The notes beneath the pieces are model-generated. The model worked only from the letters and a program-made list of their open reading frames with translations. It had not been told where the DNA came from and did no database searches. From the NCBI GenBank assembly GCA_002452815.1, contig DKFM01000018.1, forward strand, positions 127,122 to 191,121: a DNA stretch of 64,000 nt. The letters run 5' to 3'. Shown here piece by piece: positions 54,350 to 63,741 of the stretch. Made by a program: the position numbers and the translations under genes. The stretch is from Rhodobacteraceae bacterium UBA6796 (GTDB taxonomy: Bacteria; Pseudomonadota; Alphaproteobacteria; Rhodobacterales; Rhodobacteraceae). The first letter of the stretch is position 1. Every line of letters begins with the position of its first letter.

Positions 54350-54813
54350 AACTGAGTGTGCCGAGCGTGGCGACCCTTGCGCTGGTGGCGGTTGCGCTGA
54401 TTGCGGCGATTGCCCCGGCGCAGGCCGGGGGGCGCAGCGCGCAGACCAATTACATCCTGCGCTGCACCGGCTGCCATGGTCAGGACGGATCGGGCAGCGA
54501 ACAGGCGGGCATCCCGGATTTTCGCGGCTATGTCGGGTCTTTTGCGCGGTCTGACGCGGGGCGGCGCTATCTGATGCATGTGCCGGGCGTCACCAATGCC
54601 TCGCTGGATGCGGCCGAGATCGCGGCGGTGATGAACTATGTGATCGCCACCTATGCGGGCGCCTCGCGCGATCCGCAGGCGCCCGAATTCACCCCCGCCG
54701 AGGTCGACCGCCTGCGCGCCAGTCCGGTTGCCGATGTCGTGGCCCTGCGCCGCGAGGTGGTCGCGCAATATGTCAAGGATGGCTGGCCCGTCGCGGGGTA
54801 TCCTTGGCCCTGA
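54346..54813 (+). CDS. Second monoheme c-type cytochrome of the operon
   Basis: A 155-residue periplasmic protein from GTG 54346, overlapping the previous stop. Signal peptide (LVAVALIAAIAPAQA), heme site Cys40-Cys43-His44 (NYILRCTGCHGQDGSG) and a possible ligand Met77 (YLMHVPGVTNA). It is distinct in sequence from the first cytochrome. Last gene of the operon, probably in the same electron chain. Confidence 0.85.
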   Translation: MKLSVPSVATLALVAVALIAAIAPAQAGGRSAQTNYILRCTGCHGQDGSGSEQAGIPDFRGYVGSFARSDAGRRYLMHVPGVTNASLDAAEIAAVMNYVIATYAGASRDPQAPEFTPAEVDRLRASPVADVVALRREVVAQYVKDGWPVAGYPWP

Positions 54814-54852
54814 GGTCGGACAGGCGGCCCCGAGACCGGAGTGACCGCCGGC

Positions 54853-55833
54853 TCAGGGCTGCCGGATCGCCCGCGAAAACGGGATCGCCGGGTCTGCCCG
54901 CAGGGCCCGGGCGGTGATCTCGGCTGCGGCTTTGCGGTTCTGCAGCGGGCCATTGCCCCCCAGCACCCCAAGGCCAGCCAGATAGTCGGGCAGATAGCCC
55001 GACAGCACCAGGCGCCAGTCCAGCGGCAGATCGGGTTTCAGCACCGTTGCCAGCTGATAGACCACCGTCGTGCAATTCGCCGTCAGCGTGTTGTAGAAGG
55101 CCGGCCGTGCCTCCAGTTTCTGCGCCAGCGCGACATAGGACAGAAACATCGCCCGCCGCTGTTCGGGGGTCAGAAGGATCGGGAACATCCGCACCTCTTC
55201 CTTGCGGTAGTTGCTGCGCAGCTTGACGATGTCACCTTCGGTCGCGCCAATCAGTACCAGTTCGAACTGGCGGAAGAACCCGCCGATCTCGTTGAACTCT
55301 TCGCCGGCCTCGCGCCGGATTTCGACCGAAAACACCACATGCTCGCCATCGGCAAACCCGAAGCTGACCAGCAGATGCGCGATGTCCGGGTTGTCCCAGA
55401 CCGAGGTGAACATATCGACCGTTTCGATCCGGCGCAGATCGTAGCGCCCGGTGATCCAGCGCGGCGTGGCCTGCGTGGCCGAGGACCAGTCGAAATCGCG
55501 CAGATCGCGCAGGGTAACGATGTCGCCCGCCACCTGCGCCTTGACCCCGCGGGACACATCCAGCGCCCAGCTGCGGTCATCGCGCGGGGTGATCGTCTGA
55601 TACCAGGCGCCCACGACCAGGGCGCCGATCACCAGCACCGCCCAGCCGCTGCGTCGGTTGTGGGCGAACCGCGCCGCCAGCGCGCAAAGCGCGCCGAAGG
55701 CCAGCGCGGCCTCGGCCCCGAGCCGCAGCGCACCGGACAGATGCAGCCACAGCGCGGTCGCGGCCCAGGCGGTGGCGGCCAGAACAATCAGCGCGAACAG
55801 ACCGTGGGACAGGATCGTGACGAAACGGTTCAT
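54853..55833 (-). CDS. DUF4105 membrane protein
   Basis: A 326-residue protein from ATG 55833 (MNRFVTILSHGLFALIVLAA). It has two or three N-terminal helices and then a large periplasmic-type domain with VDMFTSVWDNPDIAHLLVSF, EHVVFSVEIRREAGEEF and TLTANCTTVVYQLATVLKPD; the Asn-Cys-Thr-Thr is a possible catalytic cysteine as in lipoprotein-modifying or papain-like folds. The family function is unknown. Upstream ORF extension to 55992 is not supported. Confidence 0.82.
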   Translation of the reverse strand: MNRFVTILSHGLFALIVLAATAWAATALWLHLSGALRLGAEAALAFGALCALAARFAHNRRSGWAVLVIGALVVGAWYQTITPRDDRSWALDVSRGVKAQVAGDIVTLRDLRDFDWSSATQATPRWITGRYDLRRIETVDMFTSVWDNPDIAHLLVSFGFADGEHVVFSVEIRREAGEEFNEIGGFFRQFELVLIGATEGDIVKLRSNYRKEEVRMFPILLTPEQRRAMFLSYVALAQKLEARPAFYNTLTANCTTVVYQLATVLKPDLPLDWRLVLSGYLPDYLAGLGVLGGNGPLQNRKAAAEITARALRADPAIPFSRAIRQP

Positions 55834-55864
55834 CGGATGCTCCGGCGGGGGCAGGGGGCGGGGC

Positions 55865-56269
55865 TCATTCCCACCAGCGGTCGATGCTGGCGATGTCGCC
55901 ATCCGACCAGCCGAAATGATGCGCCAGTTCATGCACGAAGACATGCGCCACCAGCGCATCAAGCGCGACATCCCCGCGTGCCACCCATTCATCCAGGATC
56001 GCCCGGCGGAACAGCCAGATCACATCGGGCCCGCCCGGGTCCATCACCGATTTCTCGGTCATCGGAATACCGTCGTAAAGCCCGGTCAGTTCGAACGGAT
56101 CGTCGATTTCCAGCTCGACCAGCAGCGCCTCGGGGGCGAAATCCTCGACCCGCAGCACGACGGCGGCGGCCGGGCCTGCAAAGGCCGGGGGCAGGGCGGC
56201 CCGGGCGGCTTCGGCCAGGTGTGCGATCTCGTCCAGGCTGGGCGCGCTGCGATCCTGCCATGCGTCCAT
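55865..56269 (-). CDS. Minimal zincin-type metallopeptidase
   Basis: A 134-residue protein from ATG 56269. The zinc motif is His-Glu-x-x-His in VAHVFVHELAHHFGWSDGDI, with the family segment LTGLYDGIPMTEKSVMDPGG ahead of it. This matches the small PF06262-type metallopeptidases of alphaproteobacteria, whose substrates are unknown. It lies directly before DUF4105 on the same strand with a 31-base gap. The ORF extension to 56404 is not supported. Confidence 0.85.
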   Translation of the reverse strand: MDAWQDRSAPSLDEIAHLAEAARAALPPAFAGPAAAVVLRVEDFAPEALLVELEIDDPFELTGLYDGIPMTEKSVMDPGGPDVIWLFRRAILDEWVARGDVALDALVAHVFVHELAHHFGWSDGDIASIDRWWE

Positions 56270-56369
56270 TTCATTGCCCCTTTTACCGATTGCCTCTGTC
56301 TCGCTCTGCCCCAGATATGGACAAAACGGCCCGGCTGTGAAAGAGCAGACGGCAATCAGGAGACCGTTC

Positions 56370-57698
56370 ATGACCACCGTTACCCGCTTTGCCCCTTCGC
56401 CCACCGGCTATATCCACGTTGGCAACCTGCGCACCGCGCTGATGAACTACCTCATCGCGCGCAAGACGGGGGGCACCTTCATCCTGCGGATCGACGACAC
56501 GGACCAGGAACGTTCGAAACAGGAATATGTCGATGCGCTGAAGGCCGATCTGGAATGGCTGGGCATCGCCTGGGACCGCGAGGAACGCCAGTCGCTGCGG
56601 CTCGACCGTTACGCCGAAGCCGCAGATCAACTGCGCGCCGAGGGCAAGCTTTACGAATGCTTCGAAAGCCCGACCGAGCTGGACCTGAAGCGCAAGAAAC
56701 AGCTGAACATGCACAAGCCGCCGGTCTATGACCGCGCCGCGCTGGCGCTGAGCGACGAGCAGAAGGCCGCGCTGCGGGCCGAGGGGCGCGAAGGCTATTG
56801 GCGTTTCCTGCTGGATCAGGAGCGGATCGAATGGACCGATGGCATCATCGGCCCGATCTCGATCGACGCGGCCTCGGTCTCGGACCCGGTGCTGATCAAG
56901 GCGGGCGGGCAGGTGCTGTATACCTTTGCCAGCTCGGTCGACGATACCGACATGGGGGTGACCCATATCGTGCGCGGGGCCGACCATGTGACCAATACCG
57001 CCACGCAGATCCAGATCATTCGCGCGATCGGTGGCACGCCGCCGGCATTCGCCCACCACAGCCTGCTGACGGGTCCGGGCGGTGAAGAACTGTCCAAACG
57101 TCTGGGCGCGCTGTCGATCCGCGATCTGCGGGCCAACGGGATCGCGCCCGAGGCGCTGCTGAGCATGATGGCGCGGCTGGGGTCGAGCCAGCCGGTCGAG
57201 CTACGCATGAGCATCGACGAGATCGCCGAGGGCTTCGATCTGAGCCAGTTCGGCGCGGCGCCCACGAAATTCGATGCCGACGATCTGATCCCGCTGACCC
57301 GCGCGCGCAACCAGCAGCTGCCCTTCGCGGCAGTGGCCGCGCAGATCGCGGATCTGGGCATTCCCGCCGATCAGGCCGAGGCGTTCTGGGCGGTGGCGTC
57401 CAAGAATATCGACAAGCTGTCCGATCTGGGCCATTGGGCCGATCTGTGCCTGAACGGGGCCGAGCCGGTGATCGACGCAGAGGATGCCGATTTCATCGCC
57501 GCCGCGATGGCGTTGCTGCCCGCGCCGCCCTTTACCCCGGCGACCTGGGGCGAATGGACCGCCGCGGTGAAAGAGGCCACCGGGCGCAAGGGCAAGGGGC
57601 TGTTCATGCCGCTGCGCAAGGCGCTGACCGGGCAGGCGCATGGCCCCGAAATGGCCGAGCTGATGCCGCTTCTGCACAAGATCCGCGCCAAGGGCTGA
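56370..57698 (+). CDS. gltX: Glutamate-tRNA ligase
   Basis: A 442-residue class I synthetase. The HIGH motif is PSPTGYIHVGNLRTAL (HVGN variant), FILRIDDTDQERSKQEYVDA binds substrate, and the KMSKS region is GGEELSKRLGALSIRDL, with Leu-Ser-Lys-Arg. ATG 56370 has CAGGAG upstream. The length is that of the shorter of the two GltX enzymes common in alphaproteobacteria, so a second gltX may exist elsewhere. Confidence 0.95.
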   Translation: MTTVTRFAPSPTGYIHVGNLRTALMNYLIARKTGGTFILRIDDTDQERSKQEYVDALKADLEWLGIAWDREERQSLRLDRYAEAADQLRAEGKLYECFESPTELDLKRKKQLNMHKPPVYDRAALALSDEQKAALRAEGREGYWRFLLDQERIEWTDGIIGPISIDAASVSDPVLIKAGGQVLYTFASSVDDTDMGVTHIVRGADHVTNTATQIQIIRAIGGTPPAFAHHSLLTGPGGEELSKRLGALSIRDLRANGIAPEALLSMMARLGSSQPVELRMSIDEIAEGFDLSQFGAAPTKFDADDLIPLTRARNQQLPFAAVAAQIADLGIPADQAEAFWAVASKNIDKLSDLGHWADLCLNGAEPVIDAEDADFIAAAMALLPAPPFTPATWGEWTAAVKEATGRKGKGLFMPLRKALTGQAHGPEMAELMPLLHKIRAKG

Positions 57699-57745
57699 GG
57701 CGCGCGCAAGGCAGGCGCCGGGGCTTTGCACCCCCGGACCCCGCA

Positions 57746-57769
57746 AGGTATTTGCGGCAAGATGAAGGG
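57746..57769 (+). repeat. Copy of short dispersed repeat
   Basis: AGGTATTTGCGGCAAGATGA, preceded by CCCCCGGACCCCGCA, lies 48 bases after the gltX stop. The form TATTTGCGGCAAG matches the copies at 1356, 17437, 26216 and 34675. Confidence 0.5.
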
Positions 57770-57859
57770 GCGTGGCACAAGCCGCGCCCTTTGTCTTTGC
57801 GCGTTTGCGACGATGGAATGTCGTATTTTTCCGCAAAGCGTCGATTTTGGTTTTTTGAC

Positions 57860-57887
57860 TTGTCAGCAACGCGGGCGCTCGGCTATC
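57860..57887 (+). promoter_or_regulatory. Possible gcv operon promoter
   Basis: TTGTCA (57860-57865), 16 bases, GCTATC (57882-57887), placing transcription start a few bases before the glycine riboswitch. A TTGACT at 57855 overlaps the -35 area. Confidence 0.5.
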
Positions 57888-57898
57888 CGGGAGGGGTC

Positions 57899-58072
57899 AG
57901 GACAGGGAGAATCTGGTTTCCCAGTGCCGAAGGAGCAACCGCCCCGGTAAACTCTCAGGCAAAAGGACCGTTCTGGCGACGGACTCTGGAGAGAGATGCG
58001 CGCGCATCCGCCGAAGGGATAACGATCTCAGGCGCTCGGGGCGAACCCGGGTAGGGACAGAGGGGGCATCGA
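57899..58072 (+). promoter_or_regulatory. Tandem glycine riboswitch upstream of gcvT
   Basis: Two aptamers in a row. The first has GCCGAAGGAGCAA, AAACTCTCAGGCAAAAGGAC and GACTCTGGAGAG; the second has GCCGAAGGGATAACG, ATCTCAGGCGCTCGGGGCGA and GGACAGAGGGGGC. This is the known cooperative glycine sensor that turns on the glycine cleavage genes. It ends about 55 bases before the gcvT start. Confidence 0.95.
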
Positions 58073-58126
58073 GCGGGCGCAAGCCCAGGGATTCGGTGCC
58101 GGACTTCCGGCTGATAGGGGGGCAGC

Positions 58127-59227
58127 ATGGCTGACCTTATGCGGACGGGTCTTTACGACCTTCATCTGGAATTGGGCGCCAAGATGGTGCCGTTTGCGGG
58201 CTATGAGATGCCGGTGCAATACCCGCTGGGGGTGTTGAAGGAACATCTGCACACCCGCGCCGCGGCCGGGCTGTTCGACGTGAGCCACATGGGGCAGGTG
58301 ATCCTGCCGATCGCGGCCGTTGCGGCGCTTGAGGCGCTGGTGCCGGTCGATATTGCGGGGCTGGCGCTGAACCGGCAGCGCTATGCGATGTTTACCAATG
58401 AGGCGGGCGGAATTCTGGACGATCTGATGGTGGCCAATCGCGGCGATCATTTGTTCGTGGTGGTGAATGCCGCCTGCAAAGAGGCCGATCTGGCGCATCT
58501 GCGCGCGCATGTCGCGGGCGTGACCGAGGTCACCGACCGCGCGCTGCTGGCCTTGCAGGGGCCTGCCGCCGAGGCGGCGCTGGCGCGTCTGGTGCCCGGC
58601 GTGGCGGCAATGCGCTTCATGGATGTCGGCACCTTTGGCTGGCAGGGCGCGGATCTGTGGATCTCGCGCTCGGGCTATACCGGCGAGGACGGGTTCGAGA
58701 TTTCGGTGCCCGACGCGGTGGCGGTGGATTTCGCCCGCGCGCTGCTGGACCAACCCGAGGTGGCGCCGATTGGCTTGGGCGCGCGCGACAGCCTGCGGCT
58801 GGAGGCCGGGCTGTGCCTGTATGGCCATGACATCGACACTACCACGACGCCGGTCGAGGCGGGGCTGGCCTGGGCGATCCAGAAGGCACGCCGCACAGGC
58901 GGGGCGCGCGAGGGCGGCTTCCCGGGCGCGGACCGCATCCTGCGTGAACTGGCCGAAGGCCCGGCGCGGTTGCGCATGGGCCTGCGCCCTGAAGGCCGCG
59001 CGCCGATGCGCGAAGGCGTTGAAATCTTTGCCAGGGCCGAGGGCGGCGCGCCGATTGGCCGGGTCACTTCGGGCGGCTTCGGCCCCTCGATCGAGGCACC
59101 GATGGCGATGGCCTATCTACCCGCCGATCTGACCCCCGGCGCCACGGTTTATGGCGAAGTGCGCGGCAAGCGCCTGCCCGCCACCATCGTGGCCATGCCC
59201 TTCCAACCCACCACCTACAAACGCTGA
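58127..59227 (+). CDS. gcvT: Glycine cleavage system T protein (aminomethyltransferase)
   Basis: A 366-residue protein starting [20 protein letters not shown]. The folate-binding motifs are [29 protein letters not shown] and [20 protein letters not shown], with [20 protein letters not shown] near the end. It moves the aminomethyl group from the H protein to tetrahydrofolate, releasing ammonia. First gene of gcvT-H-P under the glycine riboswitch; gcvH follows after 11 bases. Confidence 0.95.
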   Translation: MADLMRTGLYDLHLELGAKMVPFAGYEMPVQYPLGVLKEHLHTRAAAGLFDVSHMGQVILPIAAVAALEALVPVDIAGLALNRQRYAMFTNEAGGILDDLMVANRGDHLFVVVNAACKEADLAHLRAHVAGVTEVTDRALLALQGPAAEAALARLVPGVAAMRFMDVGTFGWQGADLWISRSGYTGEDGFEISVPDAVAVDFARALLDQPEVAPIGLGARDSLRLEAGLCLYGHDIDTTTTPVEAGLAWAIQKARRTGGAREGGFPGADRILRELAEGPARLRMGLRPEGRAPMREGVEIFARAEGGAPIGRVTSGGFGPSIEAPMAMAYLPADLTPGATVYGEVRGKRLPATIVAMPFQPTTYKR

Positions 59228-59238
59228 GGAGCCTTCCC

Positions 59239-59598
59239 ATGAAATTCACCGAAGAGCACGAGTGGCTGCGCGTCGAGGGCGATCTGGTCGTCGTCGGCAT
59301 CACCGAACACGCCAGCGAGGCCCTGGGCGATGTGGTGTTCGTCGAACTGCCCGAGATCGAAACCCAGGTCGCCAAGGGCGACGAGATCTGTGTGATCGAA
59401 AGCGTCAAGGCCGCGTCGGACATCCTGGCCCCGGTCGATGGCGAGATCGTCGAGGTCAATGAGGCGATCGTCGACAACCCGGGTCTGGTGAACGAAGACC
59501 CGCTGGGCGCGGCCTGGTTCTTCAAGATGAAGGTCGAGGACATGGGCCAGCTCGACGGGTTCATGTCGGAAGACGAATACAAAGATTTCATCGGCTGA
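59239..59598 (+). CDS. gcvH: Glycine cleavage system H protein
   Basis: A 119-residue lipoyl carrier. Lipoylation lysine is Lys57 in [17 protein letters not shown]. It begins [20 protein letters not shown] and ends [12 protein letters not shown], both typical. It shuttles the aminomethyl group between the P and T proteins. Confidence 0.97.
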   Translation: MKFTEEHEWLRVEGDLVVVGITEHASEALGDVVFVELPEIETQVAKGDEICVIESVKAASDILAPVDGEIVEVNEAIVDNPGLVNEDPLGAAWFFKMKVEDMGQLDGFMSEDEYKDFIG

Positions 59599-59606
59599 GG
59601 CAGATC

Positions 59607-62441
59607 ATGTTCACCCCCACCGCCTACGACACCTACGATTTCGCGAACCGCCGTCACATCGGGCCCAGCCCCGCCGAGATGGCCGAGATGTTGAAAACGG
59701 TGGGGGTGCGCGACCTCGATCAGCTGATCGACGAGACCGTGCCCAAATCCATCCGGCAGGACAAACCGCTGTCCTGGGCGCCGCTGAGCGAACATGCGCT
59801 GCTGGCGAAGATGCGCGCGGTGGCGGCGAAGAACCGGGTGATGACCAGCCTGATCGGGCAGGGCTATTACGGCACCGTCACGCCGCCCGCGATCCAGCGC
59901 AACATCCTGGAAAACCCGGCGTGGTACACGGCCTACACCCCCTATCAGCCGGAAATCGCCCAAGGCCGGCTGGAGGCGCTGCTGAACTATCAGACCATGG
60001 TCGCCGATCTGACCGGGCTGCCGGTGGCCAATGCCAGCCTGCTGGACGAGGCGACCGCCGCCGCCGAGGCGATGGCGATGGCCGAGCGGTCGGCCAAGTC
60101 GAAGGCGCGCGCCTTCTTTGTCGATGTGAACCTGCACCCGCAGACCATCGCCGTGATCGAGACCCGCGCGCATCCGCTGGGGATCGAAATCATCAAGGGC
60201 CAGCCCGAGGCGCTGGACGCGCAGGCGGTGTTTGGTGCGATCTTCCAATATCCGGGCACCTATGGCCATGTGCGCGACTTCAGCGCCGAATGCCAGAAAC
60301 TGCACGACGCCAAGGCCTTGGCCATCGTCGCGACCGACCTGCTGGCGCTGTGTCTGCTGAAGGAGCCGGGCGCGATGGGCGCCGATATCGCCGTTGGGTC
60401 GGCGCAGCGGTTCGGCGTGCCGATGGGCTATGGCGGCCCGCATGCGGCCTTCATGGCGTGCCGCGACGAATTCAAGCGCGCGATGCCGGGGCGGATCGTC
60501 GGTGTGTCGATTGATGCCAACGGCAACCCGGCCTATCGGCTGGCGCTGCAGACGCGCGAACAGCACATCCGCCGCGAGAAGGCCACCTCGAACGTCTGCA
60601 CGGCGCAGGCTCTTCTGGCGGTGATGGCCAGCTTCTATGCGGTGTTCCACGGCCCCGTGGGCCTGCGTGCGATTGCCGAGCGGGTGCATCTGAACGCGGT
60701 GCGGCTGCGCGATGCATTGCTGGCCGAAGGTGCCTTGGTGGAACCGGCGGCGTTTTTCGACACGCTCACCGTGAAGGTCGGCGTGGGGCAGGCGGGCATT
60801 CTGGCCGCCGCGCGCCACCGCGGGCTGAACCTGCGCAAGGTGGGGCGCGACCGGGTCGGCATTTCGGTGGACGAACTGACCGACGGCGATGTGATCGCGC
60901 GCGTGCTGGATGCATTCGGGATCACCGAACCCGCGCCGCAAGAGGTGGGGCTGGGTTTCCCGCAGGCGCTGCTGCGCCGCAGTGACTATCTGACCCATCC
61001 GGTGTTCCACATGAACCGGGCCGAAAGCGAGATGATGCGTTACATGCGCCGTCTGAGCGACCGTGACCTAGCGCTGGATCGGGCGATGATCCCGCTGGGG
61101 TCGTGCACGATGAAGCTGAACGCGGCCGCCGAGATGATGCCGCTGACCTGGCCCGAATTCGGATCGCTGCACCCGTTCGCGCCGCATAATCAGGCCGAAG
61201 GCTATCACGAGGCGATTGCCGATCTGACCGAAAAGCTGTGCGAGATCACCGGGTACGATGCCTTCTCGATGCAGCCGAATTCCGGCGCGCAGGGCGAATA
61301 TGCGGGGCTTCTGACGATTGCCGCCTATCACCGCGCACGCGGGCAGGGGCATCGCAACATCTGCCTGATCCCGACCTCGGCGCATGGCACCAACCCGGCC
61401 TCGGCGCAGATGGCGGGGATGAAGGTCGTGGTGGTGAAATCGGCGCCCAATGGTGACGTCGATCTGGAGGATTTCCTGGAAAAGGCGGTGGCGGCGGGCG
61501 ACAATCTGGCGGCCTGCATGATCACCTATCCCTCGACCCATGGCGTGTTCGAGGAAACCGTGCGCGCGGTCTGCGAGATCACCCATGAACACGGCGGTCA
61601 GGTCTATATCGACGGCGCGAACATGAACGCGCTGGTGGGTCTGGTGAAGCCGGGCGAGATTGGCGGCGATGTCAGCCACCTGAACCTGCACAAGACCTTC
61701 GCCATCCCGCATGGCGGCGGCGGCCCGGGCATGGGGCCGATCGGCGTGCGCGCGCATCTGGCGCCCTATCTTCCGGGTCACCCCGAAGCGGGCGATCTGA
61801 CCGAAGGCCCGGTGTCGGCGGCGCCCTATGGCTCGGCCTCGATCTTGCTGATCTCCTGGGCCTATTGCCTGATGATGGGCGGGCAGGGGCTGACCCAGGC
61901 CACCCGCGTGGCGATCCTGAACGCCAATTACATCGCGGCGCGGTTGAAGGCGGCCTATCCGATCCTGTTCATGGGCAACCGCGGCCGGGTGGCGCATGAA
62001 TGCATCCTCGACACCCGCGAGTTCGCCGAAGTGGGGGTGACCGTCGATGACATCGCCAAGCGGCTGGTCGACAACGGGTTCCACGCGCCCACGATGAGCT
62101 GGCCGGTGGCGGGCACCTTGATGGTCGAGCCCACCGAATCCGAGACCAAGGCCGAGATCGACCGCTTCATCACCGCGCTGCTGGCGATCCGCGAGGAAAT
62201 CCGCGACGTGGCCGAGGGCCGGATCGGCGCCGAGGTCAGCCCCCTGCGCCGCGCGCCGCATACGGTCGAGGATCTGGTCGCCGACTGGGACCGCCCCTAC
62301 ACGCGCGAGCAGGGCTGCTTCCCGCCCGGCTCGTTCCGCGAAGACAAATACTGGCCGCCCGTGGGGCGCGTCGATAACGTCTATGGCGACCGCAACCTGA
62401 TCTGCACCTGCCCGCCGCTGGAGGCCTACGCGGCGGAATAA
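59607..62441 (+). CDS. gcvP: Glycine dehydrogenase (decarboxylating), P protein
   Basis: A 944-residue PLP enzyme with fused N- and C-halves. The PLP lysine is Lys696 in [20 protein letters not shown], and the conserved N-terminal block [19 protein letters not shown] is present. [17 protein letters not shown] and [14 protein letters not shown] are further signature segments. It decarboxylates glycine and loads the aminomethyl group on the H protein. Normal length. Confidence 0.97.
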   Translation: MFTPTAYDTYDFANRRHIGPSPAEMAEMLKTVGVRDLDQLIDETVPKSIRQDKPLSWAPLSEHALLAKMRAVAAKNRVMTSLIGQGYYGTVTPPAIQRNILENPAWYTAYTPYQPEIAQGRLEALLNYQTMVADLTGLPVANASLLDEATAAAEAMAMAERSAKSKARAFFVDVNLHPQTIAVIETRAHPLGIEIIKGQPEALDAQAVFGAIFQYPGTYGHVRDFSAECQKLHDAKALAIVATDLLALCLLKEPGAMGADIAVGSAQRFGVPMGYGGPHAAFMACRDEFKRAMPGRIVGVSIDANGNPAYRLALQTREQHIRREKATSNVCTAQALLAVMASFYAVFHGPVGLRAIAERVHLNAVRLRDALLAEGALVEPAAFFDTLTVKVGVGQAGILAAARHRGLNLRKVGRDRVGISVDELTDGDVIARVLDAFGITEPAPQEVGLGFPQALLRRSDYLTHPVFHMNRAESEMMRYMRRLSDRDLALDRAMIPLGSCTMKLNAAAEMMPLTWPEFGSLHPFAPHNQAEGYHEAIADLTEKLCEITGYDAFSMQPNSGAQGEYAGLLTIAAYHRARGQGHRNICLIPTSAHGTNPASAQMAGMKVVVVKSAPNGDVDLEDFLEKAVAAGDNLAACMITYPSTHGVFEETVRAVCEITHEHGGQVYIDGANMNALVGLVKPGEIGGDVSHLNLHKTFAIPHGGGGPGMGPIGVRAHLAPYLPGHPEAGDLTEGPVSAAPYGSASILLISWAYCLMMGGQGLTQATRVAILNANYIAARLKAAYPILFMGNRGRVAHECILDTREFAEVGVTVDDIAKRLVDNGFHAPTMSWPVAGTLMVEPTESETKAEIDRFITALLAIREEIRDVAEGRIGAEVSPLRRAPHTVEDLVADWDRPYTREQGCFPPGSFREDKYWPPVGRVDNVYGDRNLICTCPPLEAYAAE

Positions 62442-62455
62442 GGACGACGGACTGC

Positions 62456-62493
62456 CCCGCGACCAGACCGGGTTGATCCGGCAGGGTCGCGGG
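62456..62493. terminator. Hairpin after gcvP
   Basis: CCCGCGACC and GGTCGCGGG form a perfect 9-bp stem; its 20-base loop contains a smaller CCGG-CCGG stem. No T-run follows, so termination may need Rho. It lies 15 bases after the gcvP stop. Confidence 0.5.
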
Positions 62494-62541
62494 CGCATTC
62501 CCCGCCACCAACCCTTCGGCGGGGGGCGTCCCTGCGTGTGC

Positions 62542-62724
62542 TCAACTCCGCCGTCGCGGCAGATCCTCGGCATCAAAGCTGATCCCCTGCGGGGCCAGCC
62601 AGGCGGCGAAGCGGGCAATTTTTTCATCCAGCGAACAGGTGGTGGCCTGCCGTGCCATCTCGTCTGCATAGGCCGCGCGCAGCGCCTCTTGTTTTTCGGG
62701 GGGAAGGTCGCGCCAGCGTGTCAT
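62542..62724 (-). CDS. Small hypothetical protein, 60 residues
   Basis: From ATG 62724, with AAGGAGA close upstream on the minus strand. The product is helical (MTRWRDLPPEKQEALRAAYA, CSLDEKIARFAAWLAPQGIS). Family not recognised. Convergent with gcvP and divergent from trxC. The good ribosome site supports it. Confidence 0.6.
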   Translation of the reverse strand: MTRWRDLPPEKQEALRAAYADEMARQATTCSLDEKIARFAAWLAPQGISFDAEDLPRRRS

Positions 62725-62793
62725 CTCGTCTCCTTGCAAAGCGGTGGGCGTGGCCCAATATATTCCCTAACACGAATGTAACGGAGGCTTAAC

Positions 62794-63237
62794 ATGGCCG
62801 AGGGTTTGAAGCTGACCTGTCTGGACTGCGGGCAGGCGAACCGGGTTCCCGCCGATAAATTGACGGCCGGGCCGAAATGTGGGGTCTGCGGTGCGCCGCT
62901 GCTGTCGGGCAAGGTGGCCGAAGTCGATTTCGCGACCTTGGCCAAGGCCGAGCGCGACGACCTGCCGCTGCTGGTCGATTTCTGGGCGCCCTGGTGTGGC
63001 CCCTGTCGCCAGATGGCCCCGCAGTTTCAGGCCGCTGCCGGGATGCTGGCGCCCAAGGTGCGGCTGGCCAAGATCAACACGCAGGTGAACCCGACCGCCA
63101 CGCAGCGCTATCGCATCCAGGGGATTCCCGCCTTCATCCTGTTTCACAAGGGGCGCGAAGTCGCGCGGGCCGCGGGCGCGCGCCCGGCTGCGGAACTGGT
63201 TGCTTTCGTGCGCTCGAAGATGCCGCAAGCGGCCTGA
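62794..63237 (+). CDS. trxC: Thioredoxin 2 (zinc-binding thioredoxin)
   Basis: A 147-residue protein. An N-terminal zinc ribbon with Cys9, Cys12, Cys29 and Cys32 precedes a thioredoxin fold whose active site is Cys68-Gly-Pro-Cys71 ([19 protein letters not shown]). [16 protein letters not shown] carries the cis-proline. TrxC acts in oxidative-stress thiol reduction. Confidence 0.95.
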   Translation: MAEGLKLTCLDCGQANRVPADKLTAGPKCGVCGAPLLSGKVAEVDFATLAKAERDDLPLLVDFWAPWCGPCRQMAPQFQAAAGMLAPKVRLAKINTQVNPTATQRYRIQGIPAFILFHKGREVARAAGARPAAELVAFVRSKMPQAA

Positions 63238-63303
63238 GTGCGGTGACCCTTGGCGGGGGCTGTGCGGGCACAAAAAAACTTGCGCCGAGTATGTGGCCCC
63301 CGC

Positions 63304-63332
63304 TTGACAATACCTCTGCCATGCGCGAAATA
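63304..63332 (+). promoter_or_regulatory. tRNA-Ala promoter
   Basis: TTGACA (63304-63309), 17 bases, GAAATA (63327-63332), 14 bases before the tRNA. A perfect -35 hexamer. Confidence 0.7.
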
Positions 63333-63346
63333 CCCGCCCACGGTGA

Positions 63347-63422
<76 letters not shown>

Positions 63423-63519
63423 TTCACCGTTGAAATCCACGAAATCGTTAGTTTTCATGTCCTTGAAGAAATGCTTCGAGGTCCGCGACTGCTCATTCAG
63501 ACCCGTTTTTGTGCTTCGG

Positions 63520-63741
63520 CTAGGAGTCGGCAGTCTTTTCTTCGTCTTGAATGTCAAAGAAAAACCACAGAACGAACATTGACCCAAATGGTGACCACGC
63601 CAGTGCGAGGAACCACCAAGGCCACGGACTATGCCCGCGCGCCTCAGCCATGCCTCCGATAGTGGACATCAAGAGGCAGAAGATCATCACGCCGAGAATG
63701 AGAACGCAGACGCTCAGAAAAAGTACAGCCTCAGAAGGCAA
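63520..63741 (-). CDS. Small two-helix membrane protein in a lower-GC tail
   Basis: A 73-residue protein from TTG 63741 with GGAG 8 bases upstream. Helices at about 5-28 (AVLFLSVCVLILGVMIFCLL) and 40-62 (WPWWFLALAWSPFGSMFVLW), then an acidic tail (FDIQDEEKTADS). Codon use is more AT-rich than the rest of the window, suggesting acquired DNA next to tRNA-Ala. Family not recognised. Confidence 0.55.
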   Translation of the reverse strand: MPSEAVLFLSVCVLILGVMIFCLLMSTIGGMAEARGHSPWPWWFLALAWSPFGSMFVLWFFFDIQDEEKTADS

